From Arthrobacter caoxuetaonis (GTDB lineage: Bacteria; Actinomycetota; Actinomycetes; Actinomycetales; Micrococcaceae), in assembly GCF_023921125.1 (NCBI RefSeq), contig NZ_CP099466.1:558001-622000 (forward strand): a stretch of 64,000 nt of DNA. The letters are read 5' to 3'. The notes under the pieces are model-generated. The model was not told the DNA's origin, made no database searches, and saw nothing but the letters and a program-made list of their open reading frames with translations. Numbering within the stretch: position 1 is the stretch's first letter; each line of letters starts with the position of its first letter. This document shows positions 34,442 to 43,794 of the stretch, piece after piece. Position numbers and translations under genes: made by a program.

Positions 34442-35515
34442 TTGCGAGACTTTAGTGCACGCCTGGCCACGCCTGAGGAGATTGCGGACTGGGACAGCCG
34501 CGTCCAGGCGAACCCCAACGGCGGCAATGTCCTGCAGTCCGCCGCCTACGCGGAGGTCAAATCGCACCACGGCTGGAACCCCGTCTACGTTGTCTTCACG
34601 TGCGCGGACTACACGTCCTACAACCTGGTCATCGAAAAGAAGGTCGCCCTCCTGGGCAGCCTCTGGTACCTCATCAAGGGTCCCGATGCCGCCGCAGCCG
34701 AAGACGTGCCGGCCATGGCCCGGGCACTGGGAAGGTTTGCCAAGGAGAGCGGCCGCCGGGTCTTCGCACTCAAGGTGGAGCCGGACATCGTGGACGGAGA
34801 AGACGTACGGAAACTCTTCCGCGAAGCCGGGCTGGTCAAGACCTTCAATCTCCAGCCCAACGACTCCACTGCGCTGCTGGACACGACGCCCGACACGGAA
34901 CAGATTCTCAAGAACATCTCCTCCCGTGCCCGCAACGCCGTCCGGCGGGCGATCCGCGAAGAGGCTGACGTGCGCCGGGTGGAGCCCACCGAAGAGAACA
35001 TGCGCGCCATGTACAAACTGATGAGCCACATCGAGGACCGCTCTTCGGCGAGGATGCGCTCCTACGAGTACTACCGGCGCTTCTGGTCGAACTTCACGGC
35101 CGCCGGACAGGGCCGCTTCTATTTTGCGTTCGAAGACGGCGAGCCGAGTGTCGGTGCGTTCGTCATCGCCTACGGCAAAAAGGGTACGTACAAGGACGGC
35201 GGCTCCAAGCCGCGGCGCAAGCAATACGGGGATTCCCACCTGGTGCAGTGGACTGCGCTGACCGAACTCAAGGAAGACTTCGGTATTGAGGAATACGATT
35301 TCTGCGGCACGCCGCCGAGCAGCGAACTCAAGAACAAGGAACATCCCCACCACGGACTGGGCCTGTTCAAGACCAGCTTTTCCAAGACCGTCACGGACTT
35401 CGCCGGCTGCTGGGACCTGGTGCTGGACCCGCTGCGGTACCGGATCTGGAACACCATCGGTGAACGTGTGACCCGCCAGATCTACTGGCGCAGGCATCAC
35501 CAGCCTTTCTACTAA
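34442..35515 (+). CDS. FemAB-like peptidoglycan bridge aminoacyltransferase
   Basis: A 357-residue protein with the paired GNAT-like fold of FemX/FemA (lipid II:glycine or alanine transferases): VLQSAAYAEVKSHHGWNPVY near the start, NISSRARNAVRRAIREEADV in the middle, then QWTALTELKEDFGIEEYDFCG and GLGLFKTSFSKTVTDFAGCWD at the end. It adds amino acids from aminoacyl-tRNA to the stem-peptide bridge on the cytoplasmic side. The start is TTG 34442, with GAGGAA just upstream. It lies 27 bases before the ThrE-like exporter gene on the same strand. Confidence 0.88.
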   Translation: MRDFSARLATPEEIADWDSRVQANPNGGNVLQSAAYAEVKSHHGWNPVYVVFTCADYTSYNLVIEKKVALLGSLWYLIKGPDAAAAEDVPAMARALGRFAKESGRRVFALKVEPDIVDGEDVRKLFREAGLVKTFNLQPNDSTALLDTTPDTEQILKNISSRARNAVRRAIREEADVRRVEPTEENMRAMYKLMSHIEDRSSARMRSYEYYRRFWSNFTAAGQGRFYFAFEDGEPSVGAFVIAYGKKGTYKDGGSKPRRKQYGDSHLVQWTALTELKEDFGIEEYDFCGTPPSSELKNKEHPHHGLGLFKTSFSKTVTDFAGCWDLVLDPLRYRIWNTIGERVTRQIYWRRHHQPFY

Positions 35516-35542
35516 ACCGCACGTCAAGACGAGGCCAAAGGG

Positions 35543-37276
35543 GTGGACACTGTGGAGAACGAGAATGAGCGCCGCAACGCTGCCCTGAGCACGCAACCGG
35601 AGGCAGGGCTGATCCCTGTGATCAAGGCACCCGAACGGGCGGCGCGGAGCAGCGCCGCCGGCCTGCGCAGCACCAAGCCCAAGCCGCCGCCGGCGACGTC
35701 CTCTGTTCCGCGGCTGGAGAAGGGTGCTCCGGCAAAGGCTCCGTCAGTGACCCCCAAGGGCCAGCGTGCGGCCGGTGTCCCGCCGCGTACCGGCAAGCCG
35801 CGGGCACGCAAGACGACGCCCCGCCAGCACAGCCCCTCAGCGGCCCAGCGTACGGATTCGTCCTCGGCAGCGGCACGGCGGATGCTGCGCCGGCTGGTGC
35901 AGGGGGAAACACCGCCGACGCAGGCCATGTCGATCGTGGAACGACTGGCCGGGAGCCCCTACGCCAACCCCCGGGTACGCTCCGGCGGTCCGGATGCCAG
36001 TGCGCGGAAGACCCTCGACTTCGCCCTGGGCATGGCAGAAACCATGTTCAGGTACGGTGCCGGTGCCCTCGAAGTGGAAACGGCCATAATCGCCGTGACC
36101 GCTGCCTACGGACTCGAAAACATCGAAGTGGACATCACCAACCAGTCGGTGCTGCTGAACTACTCGCCCAAGGACCAGACGCCCATCACGGTCATGCGCG
36201 TCGTCCGGTCCTGGACGAACAACTATGCGGGACTGGCACTGGTGCACCGGCTGGTCACTGACATCGTGGACGGCCACGTCACCCGTGCCGAGGCGTCAGC
36301 CCGGCTGGGCGAGATCGTCCATAAACCCAAACCGTTCCCGCGCTGGGCTGTCACCTTCTCCGCCGGACTGTTTGCCGCCGCGATCGTCGCATTTATTGGC
36401 GGCGGGCCGCTGGGATCAGCCGTCGGATTTGGCAGCACCATCCTGGTCAGCCTGCTGCAGCGGGTGCTCGGACGCTGGCGGGTGCCGGACTTCTTCACCA
36501 CGGCTGCGAGCGGGTTCCTCGTGACCGCCCTCGCCATGCTGTTCTGGTGGCTGGACGCAAGCGGTTCGGTGGACCTGAATATTGCGCCCGGAATCGTGGT
36601 GGCAGGGGGCATCCTCCTGCTGCTGCCCACCGGACGGCTGGTTTCCGCCGTGCAGGATGCGATCAACGGCTTCCCGGTGACGGCCGCCGGCCGCTTCCTC
36701 TCCGCCTTCCTCAGTTTTGGCGCCATTGTCGCGGGAATCGCCGTCGCACTGGTGGTGGGCACCCTGCTGGGGATGCCCTCCCTGGAAGTGACTGAAGAGA
36801 CGTCGTCCCAGTACCCGTTCGCCGTCACGGTGCTGATACTCGCCGTAGCCCTGGCCACGATCAGCATCACCGAGCAGTCACCGATGAACCTGGTGCTGCC
36901 CACGGTGCTGATCGGCGTGGGCGGGTTCCTGGTGGGGACCCTGTCAGAAGCGGTGGGCGTGGGCCCACGGCTGACGCCGGCTGTCGCAGCGATCGCGATC
37001 GGCATGGCCAGCCGGATCGTCGCCCTGCGGATGGGCGCGCCGCAGCTGGTGATCGCCGTGCCGGCGATCCTGTTCCTGTTCCCGGGCCTGAGCATCTTCC
37101 GTTCCATGTACGGCCTGAGCATCGGGCTGGAGGATATTTCCGACGGCGTCATCGGACTCTTTAACGCCCTCACCGTGATCCTGGCAATCGCCGGGGGAGT
37201 GGTCTTCGGTGACAACTTGGCCCGTCCGCTGACCCGGAACCTCAGCGGAAATGACCGCCGCAACCGCAGGCGCTGA
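35543..37276 (+). CDS. Threonine/serine exporter family protein (ThrE type)
   Basis: A 577-residue protein. The first 120 residues are disordered, rich in Pro, Ala, Arg and Lys. Residues 150-265 form the soluble ThrE domain (TLDFALGMAETMFRYGAGAL, IEVDITNQSVLLNYSP), followed by about ten transmembrane segments. Corynebacterium ThrE exports threonine and serine. Two GTG starts are possible, 35543 and 35552; AAAGGGG favours the second. The neighbour is a FemAB protein, so an amino-acid supply link to the cell-wall bridge is conceivable but unproven. Confidence 0.85.
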   Translation: MDTVENENERRNAALSTQPEAGLIPVIKAPERAARSSAAGLRSTKPKPPPATSSVPRLEKGAPAKAPSVTPKGQRAAGVPPRTGKPRARKTTPRQHSPSAAQRTDSSSAAARRMLRRLVQGETPPTQAMSIVERLAGSPYANPRVRSGGPDASARKTLDFALGMAETMFRYGAGALEVETAIIAVTAAYGLENIEVDITNQSVLLNYSPKDQTPITVMRVVRSWTNNYAGLALVHRLVTDIVDGHVTRAEASARLGEIVHKPKPFPRWAVTFSAGLFAAAIVAFIGGGPLGSAVGFGSTILVSLLQRVLGRWRVPDFFTTAASGFLVTALAMLFWWLDASGSVDLNIAPGIVVAGGILLLLPTGRLVSAVQDAINGFPVTAAGRFLSAFLSFGAIVAGIAVALVVGTLLGMPSLEVTEETSSQYPFAVTVLILAVALATISITEQSPMNLVLPTVLIGVGGFLVGTLSEAVGVGPRLTPAVAAIAIGMASRIVALRMGAPQLVIAVPAILFLFPGLSIFRSMYGLSIGLEDISDGVIGLFNALTVILAIAGGVVFGDNLARPLTRNLSGNDRRNRRR

Positions 37277-37294
37277 AGGCCCGGATACCAGGGG

Positions 37295-38140
37295 TCAGAG
37301 AACCTTGCCGATCGGGGTGCGCTTCTCTGCCTGGAAAGCGTCCTCGGTCCGGCCCGCGGCCCAGTAGCCGGAGAGCGAGACCTGGTCCCGCTCGAGTCCA
37401 TGCCGGTTGAAGAATATTTCCCGGAGTTCCTTCATGGCTTCGCGCTCACCGTGGGCAAAAACCTGGACGCGTCCGCTGGGCCAGGGGTACGCGGCCACGG
37501 CTTCAGCCAGGACCTGTCCCGCTCCTGCGGCCGATCCCCGGTGGAGCCAGGTGATGCGTACGCCGTCAGGCGCGGTCAACGGCAGCTCATCTTCCGGGCC
37601 GTGGACTTCGATCAGTGCGGAACCGATGGCGTCGGCCGGCAGGGCTTCCAAGGCGGCCGCCGTAGCGGGCAGGGCGGACTCGTCAGCTGCGAACAGATAC
37701 CAGTCAGCCTCGGGATCCGGCGAGAAACCGCCGCCCGGACCGCCGAACGTGATCCTCTCACCGGGCTGGGCGCCGGCGGCCCACGGTCCGGCAAGGCCTT
37801 CCGCCCCGTGCACCACGAAGTCCATGGCCAGTTCCCGCTTCACCGTATCCACCCAGCGGACGGTGTATGTCCGTGAGACCGGCCAGTTTTCCCGTTCCGT
37901 CTGTTCACGCAGCGTTTCCAGGCTCACCGAGCCGTCCAGCGGGCGGCCGTCAGGCCCGAACCAGATCTTGCAGTAGGCGTCCGTGCATTCGCTGGGGTGG
38001 AACGAGTCGAACCCTGGGCCGCCAACGACAATCCGCACCATGTGCCGGGAGAGCTGTTCCCGGCGCAGGACCTGCATGGTGTGGACGGGCCTTGCACGCC
38101 GGACCGGAGCAGGGGAACGTGTGGCGGGTGCTTCAGGCAT
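37295..38140 (-). CDS. Siderophore-interacting protein (FAD/NADPH ferric-siderophore reductase family)
   Basis: A 281-residue SIP-family flavoprotein. The N-terminal FAD-binding barrel has VSRTYTVRWVD (RxYTxR) and MDFVVHGAEGLAGPWA. The C-terminal NAD(P)-binding part has WYLFAADESALPATAAALE and VFAHGEREAMKELR, ending in LSGYWAAGRTEDA. It releases iron from imported siderophores by reduction in the cytoplasm. AGGAGA precedes ATG 38140. It lies 32 bases after ung on the same strand, an unlikely functional pair, so operon read-through is possible. Regulation by IdeR is expected, but I see no box directly upstream. Confidence 0.88.
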   Translation of the reverse strand: MPEAPATRSPAPVRRARPVHTMQVLRREQLSRHMVRIVVGGPGFDSFHPSECTDAYCKIWFGPDGRPLDGSVSLETLREQTERENWPVSRTYTVRWVDTVKRELAMDFVVHGAEGLAGPWAAGAQPGERITFGGPGGGFSPDPEADWYLFAADESALPATAAALEALPADAIGSALIEVHGPEDELPLTAPDGVRITWLHRGSAAGAGQVLAEAVAAYPWPSGRVQVFAHGEREAMKELREIFFNRHGLERDQVSLSGYWAAGRTEDAFQAEKRTPIGKVL

Positions 38141-38172
38141 GTGTTGTTTCTCCTGGTACGGGGGGACTGCTT

Positions 38173-38976
38173 CTACGGTACCCCGGGAAGCTGCCAGTCC
38201 ACCGGGGTGCTGCCCTGGGCGAGTAACATCTCGTTGGCGCGGCTGAAGGGGCGGGATCCGAAGAATCCCCGCGAAGCGGACAAAGGGCTGGGATGAGCCG
38301 ACTCAACCCTCGGGGCACCGCCCAGCAAAGGTGCCAGGGCCTGCGCCTGCCGCCCCCACAAGACGGCGACGAGCGGGAGGGGTGATCCGTCAGCACGCCG
38401 CCGCGCAGCCAAAGCCCGTACGGCCAGATCGGTGATGTCCTCCCAGCCCCGGCCGCGGTGGGAGTTCGCCGCGCCGGCCTCGACTGTCAGGGAACGGTTC
38501 AGCAGCAGGACCCCCTGTTCCGTCCAGGCGCTGAGATCTCCATGGGCGGCGGGGGCGATGCCCAGATCCGCCTGCAGCTCCTTATAGATGTTGGCCAGTG
38601 AACGCGGAAGGGGCCGGACTCCCGGCTCCACCGAAAAGGAAAGGCCGACGGCGTGCCCCGGTGTTGGGTACGGGTCCTGTCCGGCGATGAGCACCTTCAC
38701 CTCTGACATGGGGCGGCGGAAGGCACGCAGGATGTTCTGCGGGGCGGGCAGGATGTGGGCTCCGGCACTGCGGCGGCGTTCGAGGTCGTCTCCCAGCCGG
38801 TGGATCAGGCCGGCCGCCGGGGCAAGGGCCTCGGCCCAGTCCGGGGCCATCAGCGAGGCCAGCGGTGTCCCGCTGGTGAAAGGAATGGGCGTGCCGCCGT
38901 CGGTTTCCTGCTGCCCGCCGCCGGGCGTGGCGGGAGGATCCAGGGGGAACAATGCCGGCTCTTCGCTGTTTCTCAC
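38173..38976 (-). CDS. ung: Uracil-DNA glycosylase (family 1)
   Basis: A 267-residue protein from GTG 38976. It removes uracil from DNA as the first step of base-excision repair. Motif [18 protein letters not shown] contains the water-activating Asp101; the C-terminal motif [18 protein letters not shown] contains the catalytic His. The rest closely follows mycobacterial Ung ([27 protein letters not shown]). Homology begins near TPLASL at residue 37, so about 35 residues are an extra N-terminal tail. Starts at 39018 (ATG) and 39027 (GTG) are alternatives; none has a good ribosome-binding site. Confidence 0.88.
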   Translation of the reverse strand: MRNSEEPALFPLDPPATPGGGQQETDGGTPIPFTSGTPLASLMAPDWAEALAPAAGLIHRLGDDLERRRSAGAHILPAPQNILRAFRRPMSEVKVLIAGQDPYPTPGHAVGLSFSVEPGVRPLPRSLANIYKELQADLGIAPAAHGDLSAWTEQGVLLLNRSLTVEAGAANSHRGRGWEDITDLAVRALAARRRADGSPLPLVAVLWGRQAQALAPLLGGAPRVESAHPSPLSASRGFFGSRPFSRANEMLLAQGSTPVDWQLPGVP

Positions 38977-39033
38977 CTGTCCAGTCTTGGATATCTCCCG
39001 CCAGAATCCCAACCGCATCCGCGGCACAGCTAA

Positions 39034-39062
39034 ATGACAAGGTTGTTATTCCGGTTTAGGAT
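39034..39062 (+). promoter_or_regulatory. Predicted promoter of the DUF3263 gene
   Basis: ATGACA (39034-39039) and TAGGAT (39057-39062) are separated by 17 bases. A leader of about 75 bases would precede GTG 39146. The region lies between ung and the DUF3263 gene, which diverge. Confidence 0.5.
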
Positions 39063-39145
39063 TACTGCTGGACACAGACTTTCCCCCGCACCGGCATGCC
39101 TTACTGCCGCGCCCGGGGGAACAGACCAGGAGACGGGGACACTCA

Positions 39146-39454
39146 GTGGCAGGAACAGCTGAAGCCGGGGCCTTCTCACCGGACGGCACCGTCGACCCCG
39201 AGAGCCCTTTGAGTGAACGCGAGCAGCAGATGCTCTCGCTGGAACGTTCCTGGTGGAAATACTCGGGGGCCAAGGAACAGGCCATCCGGGATCTCTTTGG
39301 GCTCTCTGCGACTGCCTACTACCAGATCCTCAACGCGCTGATCGACACGGAGGAAGCGCTGGCACACGATCCGATGCTGGTGAAGAGGCTGCGTAGACTA
39401 CGTACTACACGCCAGCGTGCGCGCACTGCCCGCCGCATGGGCACCGACGCATAG
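39146..39454 (+). CDS. DUF3263 family protein
   Basis: A 102-residue basic protein typical of Actinobacteria. The core LSEREQQMLSLERSWWKYSG, then AKEQAIRDLFGLSATAYYQI, reads like a helix-turn-helix: the second segment would be the recognition region. The C-terminus is Arg-rich (RRLRTTRQRARTARR). A DNA-binding role is likely but unproven. GTG 39146 follows GGAGACGGGG. It is 32 bases upstream of the LytR_C gene on the same strand, a pairing I know from other actinobacterial genomes. Confidence 0.85.
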   Translation: MAGTAEAGAFSPDGTVDPESPLSEREQQMLSLERSWWKYSGAKEQAIRDLFGLSATAYYQILNALIDTEEALAHDPMLVKRLRRLRTTRQRARTARRMGTDA

Positions 39455-39486
39455 GGCCCCACAGATCAAGGACAGACAACGCAACC

Positions 39487-40092
39487 ATGAGCCAATACCC
39501 CAGGGACGAGTTCGATAAGGTCCCGGAGACCTCCACACGGCAGGGCGTCCACCGCGAACGCCTCATCCCTGCGCGCTCAAGTGGTATTGGCCTGATCATT
39601 ACGGTTGGTGTCCTGGCACTCCTCGTCGGGCTGGCCGCATATGTGGTCCTGCCCCGTCTCGGCATCGGTGCTGACGGCAACGCGACACCGGTGGCCGCAG
39701 AAACGGAAGCTACCGATTCTGCTTCGCCGAGCGCCCCGGCAACACCGTCCAGCCCGCCGTCGCCGTCTGCGGTGCCGTCCAGCAGCCCAGAGCCGACCCC
39801 GGTGGAATCGACCCCTGCGGCAGACAAGACCCAGCCGGTGGTCGTCCTGAACGCCAGCGGCATCAGCGGCCTGGGCGCCGGCATCTCCGCCCGGATCGGT
39901 GCCGAGGGCTGGATCACTTCCAGTGTCGGCAACTGGGCCGGAGCTCCGCTGCAGGGCTCGGTCATCTTCTACAACGGCGAGGCCCAGCGCGCCAACGCGG
40001 AGGAGCTGTCTGCCCTCCTCGGGATCCCCACGCTCAGTGAGTCGCCTGAATTCGCCACTGTGACAGTGGTGGCGGGCCCCGGTTTCCAGTAA
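39487..40092 (+). CDS. LytR_C-domain membrane protein
   Basis: A 201-residue protein with one transmembrane helix (about residues 33-55, GIGLIITVGVLALLVGLAAYVVL), a Ser/Pro/Thr-rich linker (about 68-112) and a C-terminal LytR_C domain (VVVLNASGISGLGAGISARI, ATVTVVAGPGF). The domain is found at the end of LytR-CpsA-Psr wall-polymer ligases and alone in membrane proteins like this one. It is exposed outside the membrane. Its function in the free form is unknown, probably in envelope assembly. Confidence 0.85.
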   Translation: MSQYPRDEFDKVPETSTRQGVHRERLIPARSSGIGLIITVGVLALLVGLAAYVVLPRLGIGADGNATPVAAETEATDSASPSAPATPSSPPSPSAVPSSSPEPTPVESTPAADKTQPVVVLNASGISGLGAGISARIGAEGWITSSVGNWAGAPLQGSVIFYNGEAQRANAEELSALLGIPTLSESPEFATVTVVAGPGFQ

Positions 40093-40278
40093 ATAGCCGA
40101 GTGTTGTTAAAACTCGATAACTAATTCCCCGCCCCGGACCGCTGCCGGGTCCCTGTGGCTAAAGTTAGCTCCAGCCGCCGGGGTAACAGCGGTCCTGCCC
40201 CACCTCGGCACGGATCTCCCGGCAGCTGTTCCGGCGGAGCACCAGCCCCGGGACTGACCTGGACAAGGGGAGAGAAGC

Positions 40279-40482
40279 ATGGCGCAGGGCATCGTCAAAT
40301 GGTTCAACGGCGAAAAAGGGTACGGGTTCATCACAGTCGATGAGGCCCAGACTGATGTTTTTGTCCATTGGTCCGCCATCCAGTCAGCCGGGTACCGGAC
40401 ACTGGAAGAGGGCCAGCGGGTGGAATTCGAGATCGGTGAGGGACAAAAGGGTCCCCAGGCCGAAGACGTCCGGACGGTCTAG
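40279..40482 (+). CDS. Cold-shock protein, CspA family
   Basis: A 67-residue single-domain cold-shock protein. RNP1 is KGYGFITV and RNP2 is VFVHWSAI; Trp8 and Phe9 of [12 protein letters not shown] are conserved. It binds single-stranded RNA and DNA and keeps mRNA unfolded at low temperature. AGGGGAGAGAAGC lies before ATG 40279. The upstream 186 bases contain a GCTAA-AG-TTAGC palindrome (40157-40168) and probably a long structured leader. A strong terminator follows. Confidence 0.92.
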   Translation: MAQGIVKWFNGEKGYGFITVDEAQTDVFVHWSAIQSAGYRTLEEGQRVEFEIGEGQKGPQAEDVRTV

Positions 40483-40498
40483 CCGGACCCCTCCAAGC

Positions 40499-40550
40499 AA
40501 AAGAGCCGGCGGCTCCCTGAATCCAGGGGGCCGCCGGCTCTTTCTCTTTC
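40499..40550 (+). terminator. Rho-independent terminator after the cold-shock gene
   Basis: AAAGAGCCGGCGGC pairs with GCCGCCGGCTCTTT across a loop that is itself partly paired (CCCTG/CAGGG), and is followed by TCTCTTTCC. This is one of the clearest intrinsic terminators in the window. Confidence 0.85.
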
Positions 40551-40586
40551 CGCGTGTTGGGGCGCCCTGGTCTTGGGCGCTGGCCA

Positions 40587-41207
40587 TTACTCCCGCAGCG
40601 GCATCCCGCGCGCATCAGTCCGGAAGGTCTGGGCGCCGGCCAGGATCATGATTCCCTCGACGAAGCCCCAAATCGCGCCAGCCCCGAAAGTGAAGAGGGT
40701 TACCAGCAGCTGCACGACGCCGATGGTGGTGTAGCCGAGGTAGAACCGGTGGACTCCGAGGCCGCCGAGGAAGATGCCGAGCAAACCAGCAGCGAGGCGG
40801 GACTTCGGCGCCCAGCCGTACGGGGCCGGGTAACCCTGCTGGTAAGGATTCGGCGGCCCGGGCTGGTAGTAGCCGGGCGGCGGGCCCGGTGGATATGGGT
40901 TCTGGCCCTGGTACTGGCCGGTGGGCTGGTACTCACCGTGGTACTGGCCCGGGTGCCCGGGGTTCGTGTAGCGCCCCTGTCCCGGATACTCGCCCTGATA
41001 AGGGCTCTGCCCTGGCTGGCCTGTTTGGCCTTGGCCCTGATAGCCGCCGGGTTCCGGGGACTGGTGCGCCGACTCGTCGTAATCGCCGGGCGGCCGGCCG
41101 TAGGGAGGCGGGGCGGCGCTGGATCCATGTGCGGCCTGCGCCGTGGGATCCTGGTCTTCCGGCTGGCCCGGGGTGGGTTGCCCCGGAGGGGGCTCGTTCG
41201 TCGCCAT
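40587..41207 (-). CDS. TM2-domain protein with Pro/Gly/Gln/Tyr-rich N-terminus
   Basis: A 206-residue protein from ATG 41207 with AGGAG upstream. Residues 1-135 are a low-complexity tail rich in Pro, Gly, Gln and Tyr with repeated YQGQ/YPGQ-like units. Residues 140-206 are a TM2 domain: two helices (AAGLLGIFLGGLGVHRFYLG and VVQLLVTLFTFGAGAIWGFV) joined by a short turn with the conserved HRFYLGY. TM2 proteins are small membrane proteins of largely unknown role. Confidence 0.88.
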   Translation of the reverse strand: MATNEPPPGQPTPGQPEDQDPTAQAAHGSSAAPPPYGRPPGDYDESAHQSPEPGGYQGQGQTGQPGQSPYQGEYPGQGRYTNPGHPGQYHGEYQPTGQYQGQNPYPPGPPPGYYQPGPPNPYQQGYPAPYGWAPKSRLAAGLLGIFLGGLGVHRFYLGYTTIGVVQLLVTLFTFGAGAIWGFVEGIMILAGAQTFRTDARGMPLRE

Positions 41208-41393
41208 TTGCCTACTCCTGAAGATGTCGGGGTCACGCCGCCCGCAGGGAACCCGTTGGTAACGAAAGGGCGTGCATGGGACCAATCTACGCCGTCGGGC
41301 AGCGATTTGGAGGCAGCTGGCGGTCCACGGTGGGGCGATGGGGTACCGGCTCGGGTTTTGGATGGAAACCCCGGTCACAACCGGCCGTGACTG

Positions 41394-41420
41394 CTTGCAC
41401 TCCCGGTGCGGGAGTGCTAA
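41394..41420 (+). promoter_or_regulatory. CIRCE operator 1 (HrcA site)
   Basis: CTTGCACTC, 9 bases, then GAGTGCTAA. The right arm is identical to the CIRCE consensus and the left arm matches 7 of 9. HrcA bound here would repress groL until heat stress. Confidence 0.85.
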
Positions 41421-41428
41421 TTATTGAC

Positions 41429-41455
41429 TTAGCACTCTTGCGGGCTGACTGCTAA
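41429..41455 (+). promoter_or_regulatory. CIRCE operator 2 (HrcA site)
   Basis: TTAGCACTC, 9 bases, then GACTGCTAA. The left arm is perfect and the right arm has one mismatch. It begins 8 bases after the first copy ends; TTGACT at 41424-41429 could be a -35 box lying between the two operators. Confidence 0.85.
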
Positions 41456-41514
41456 AAGTCGCCGGTGTTGAGTGAACCAGCAAGCCGCTGGGGTGAGGGG
41501 CGGAACGCGCGTAA

Positions 41515-43239
<1,725 letters not shown>

Positions 43240-43281
43240 TCCCCAACCGCCGGCCCCCGGGCCGGCAGCACCACATGCGCA

Positions 43282-43320
43282 GGAGCGCGGTACCTTCTTG
43301 AGGTGCCGCGCTCCGTTGCG
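43282..43320 (+). terminator. Hairpin terminator after groL
   Basis: GGAGCGCGGTACC (43282-43294) pairs with GGTGCCGCGCTCC (43302-43314) around a 7-base loop with one G-U pair, then GTTGCGTT. A second palindrome, GCCGGCCCCCGGGCCGGC, lies before it at 43249-43266. The T-run is weak, so termination may be partly factor-dependent. Confidence 0.65.
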
Positions 43321-43340
43321 TTACCCGCAGGTTCTCCTCC

Positions 43341-43631
43341 CTAGCGCCGAAAGAGTGCCGTATTTGCCGCCTCCGTGTCTGCGTACTGGACCGAGGCGTA
43401 CGCCAACGCCTGGTTGATGCTGGCGAGCGACTCTTCGACCCTCGCCTGGGTGGTCCGCCAATCCGTGATGAGCAGCTGGAAGTTGGCCGAGGCCTGTCCC
43501 TGCCACGACTCACCGAGGGACAGCAGCCCTGCCTGCATGGAATTGATGTCTGCCTGCAGCCTGTCGATGGTCGCACGGACCTCGGTGCTTTTGGCAGCCA
43601 GGATGTCACTGTCGACGACAAACCCCGCCAC
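43341..43631 (-). CDS. WXG100-family protein (Esx-like)
   Basis: A 96-residue helical-hairpin protein with the turn motif SWQG near residue 43, the length and shape of WXG100 type VII secretion substrates. GTG 43631 is fixed by the excellent GAGGAGGAAACC before it. Such proteins are secreted as dimers through the ESX/T7SS ATPase channel. The C-terminal YxxxD/E-type signal may be YADTE. No EccC ATPase gene is in the window; the two-component system and the putative effector operon lie upstream on the same strand. Confidence 0.88.
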   Translation of the reverse strand: MAGFVVDSDILAAKSTEVRATIDRLQADINSMQAGLLSLGESWQGQASANFQLLITDWRTTQARVEESLASINQALAYASVQYADTEAANTALFRR

Positions 43632-43794
43632 GGTTTCCTCCTCACATCTGGGCCCGCCTGGTGCGGTCCGTGCTTCCAAGGATCAGGCAGGGCAGGGCAG
43701 CCATCCGGAGCGCACGCCAGAGGGTGGACAGTGCGGAGAGCGGGGGTGCGTTGACCGGGCGGTGGAGGACAGGTCCGCCCGGGACGAGCGGGAC

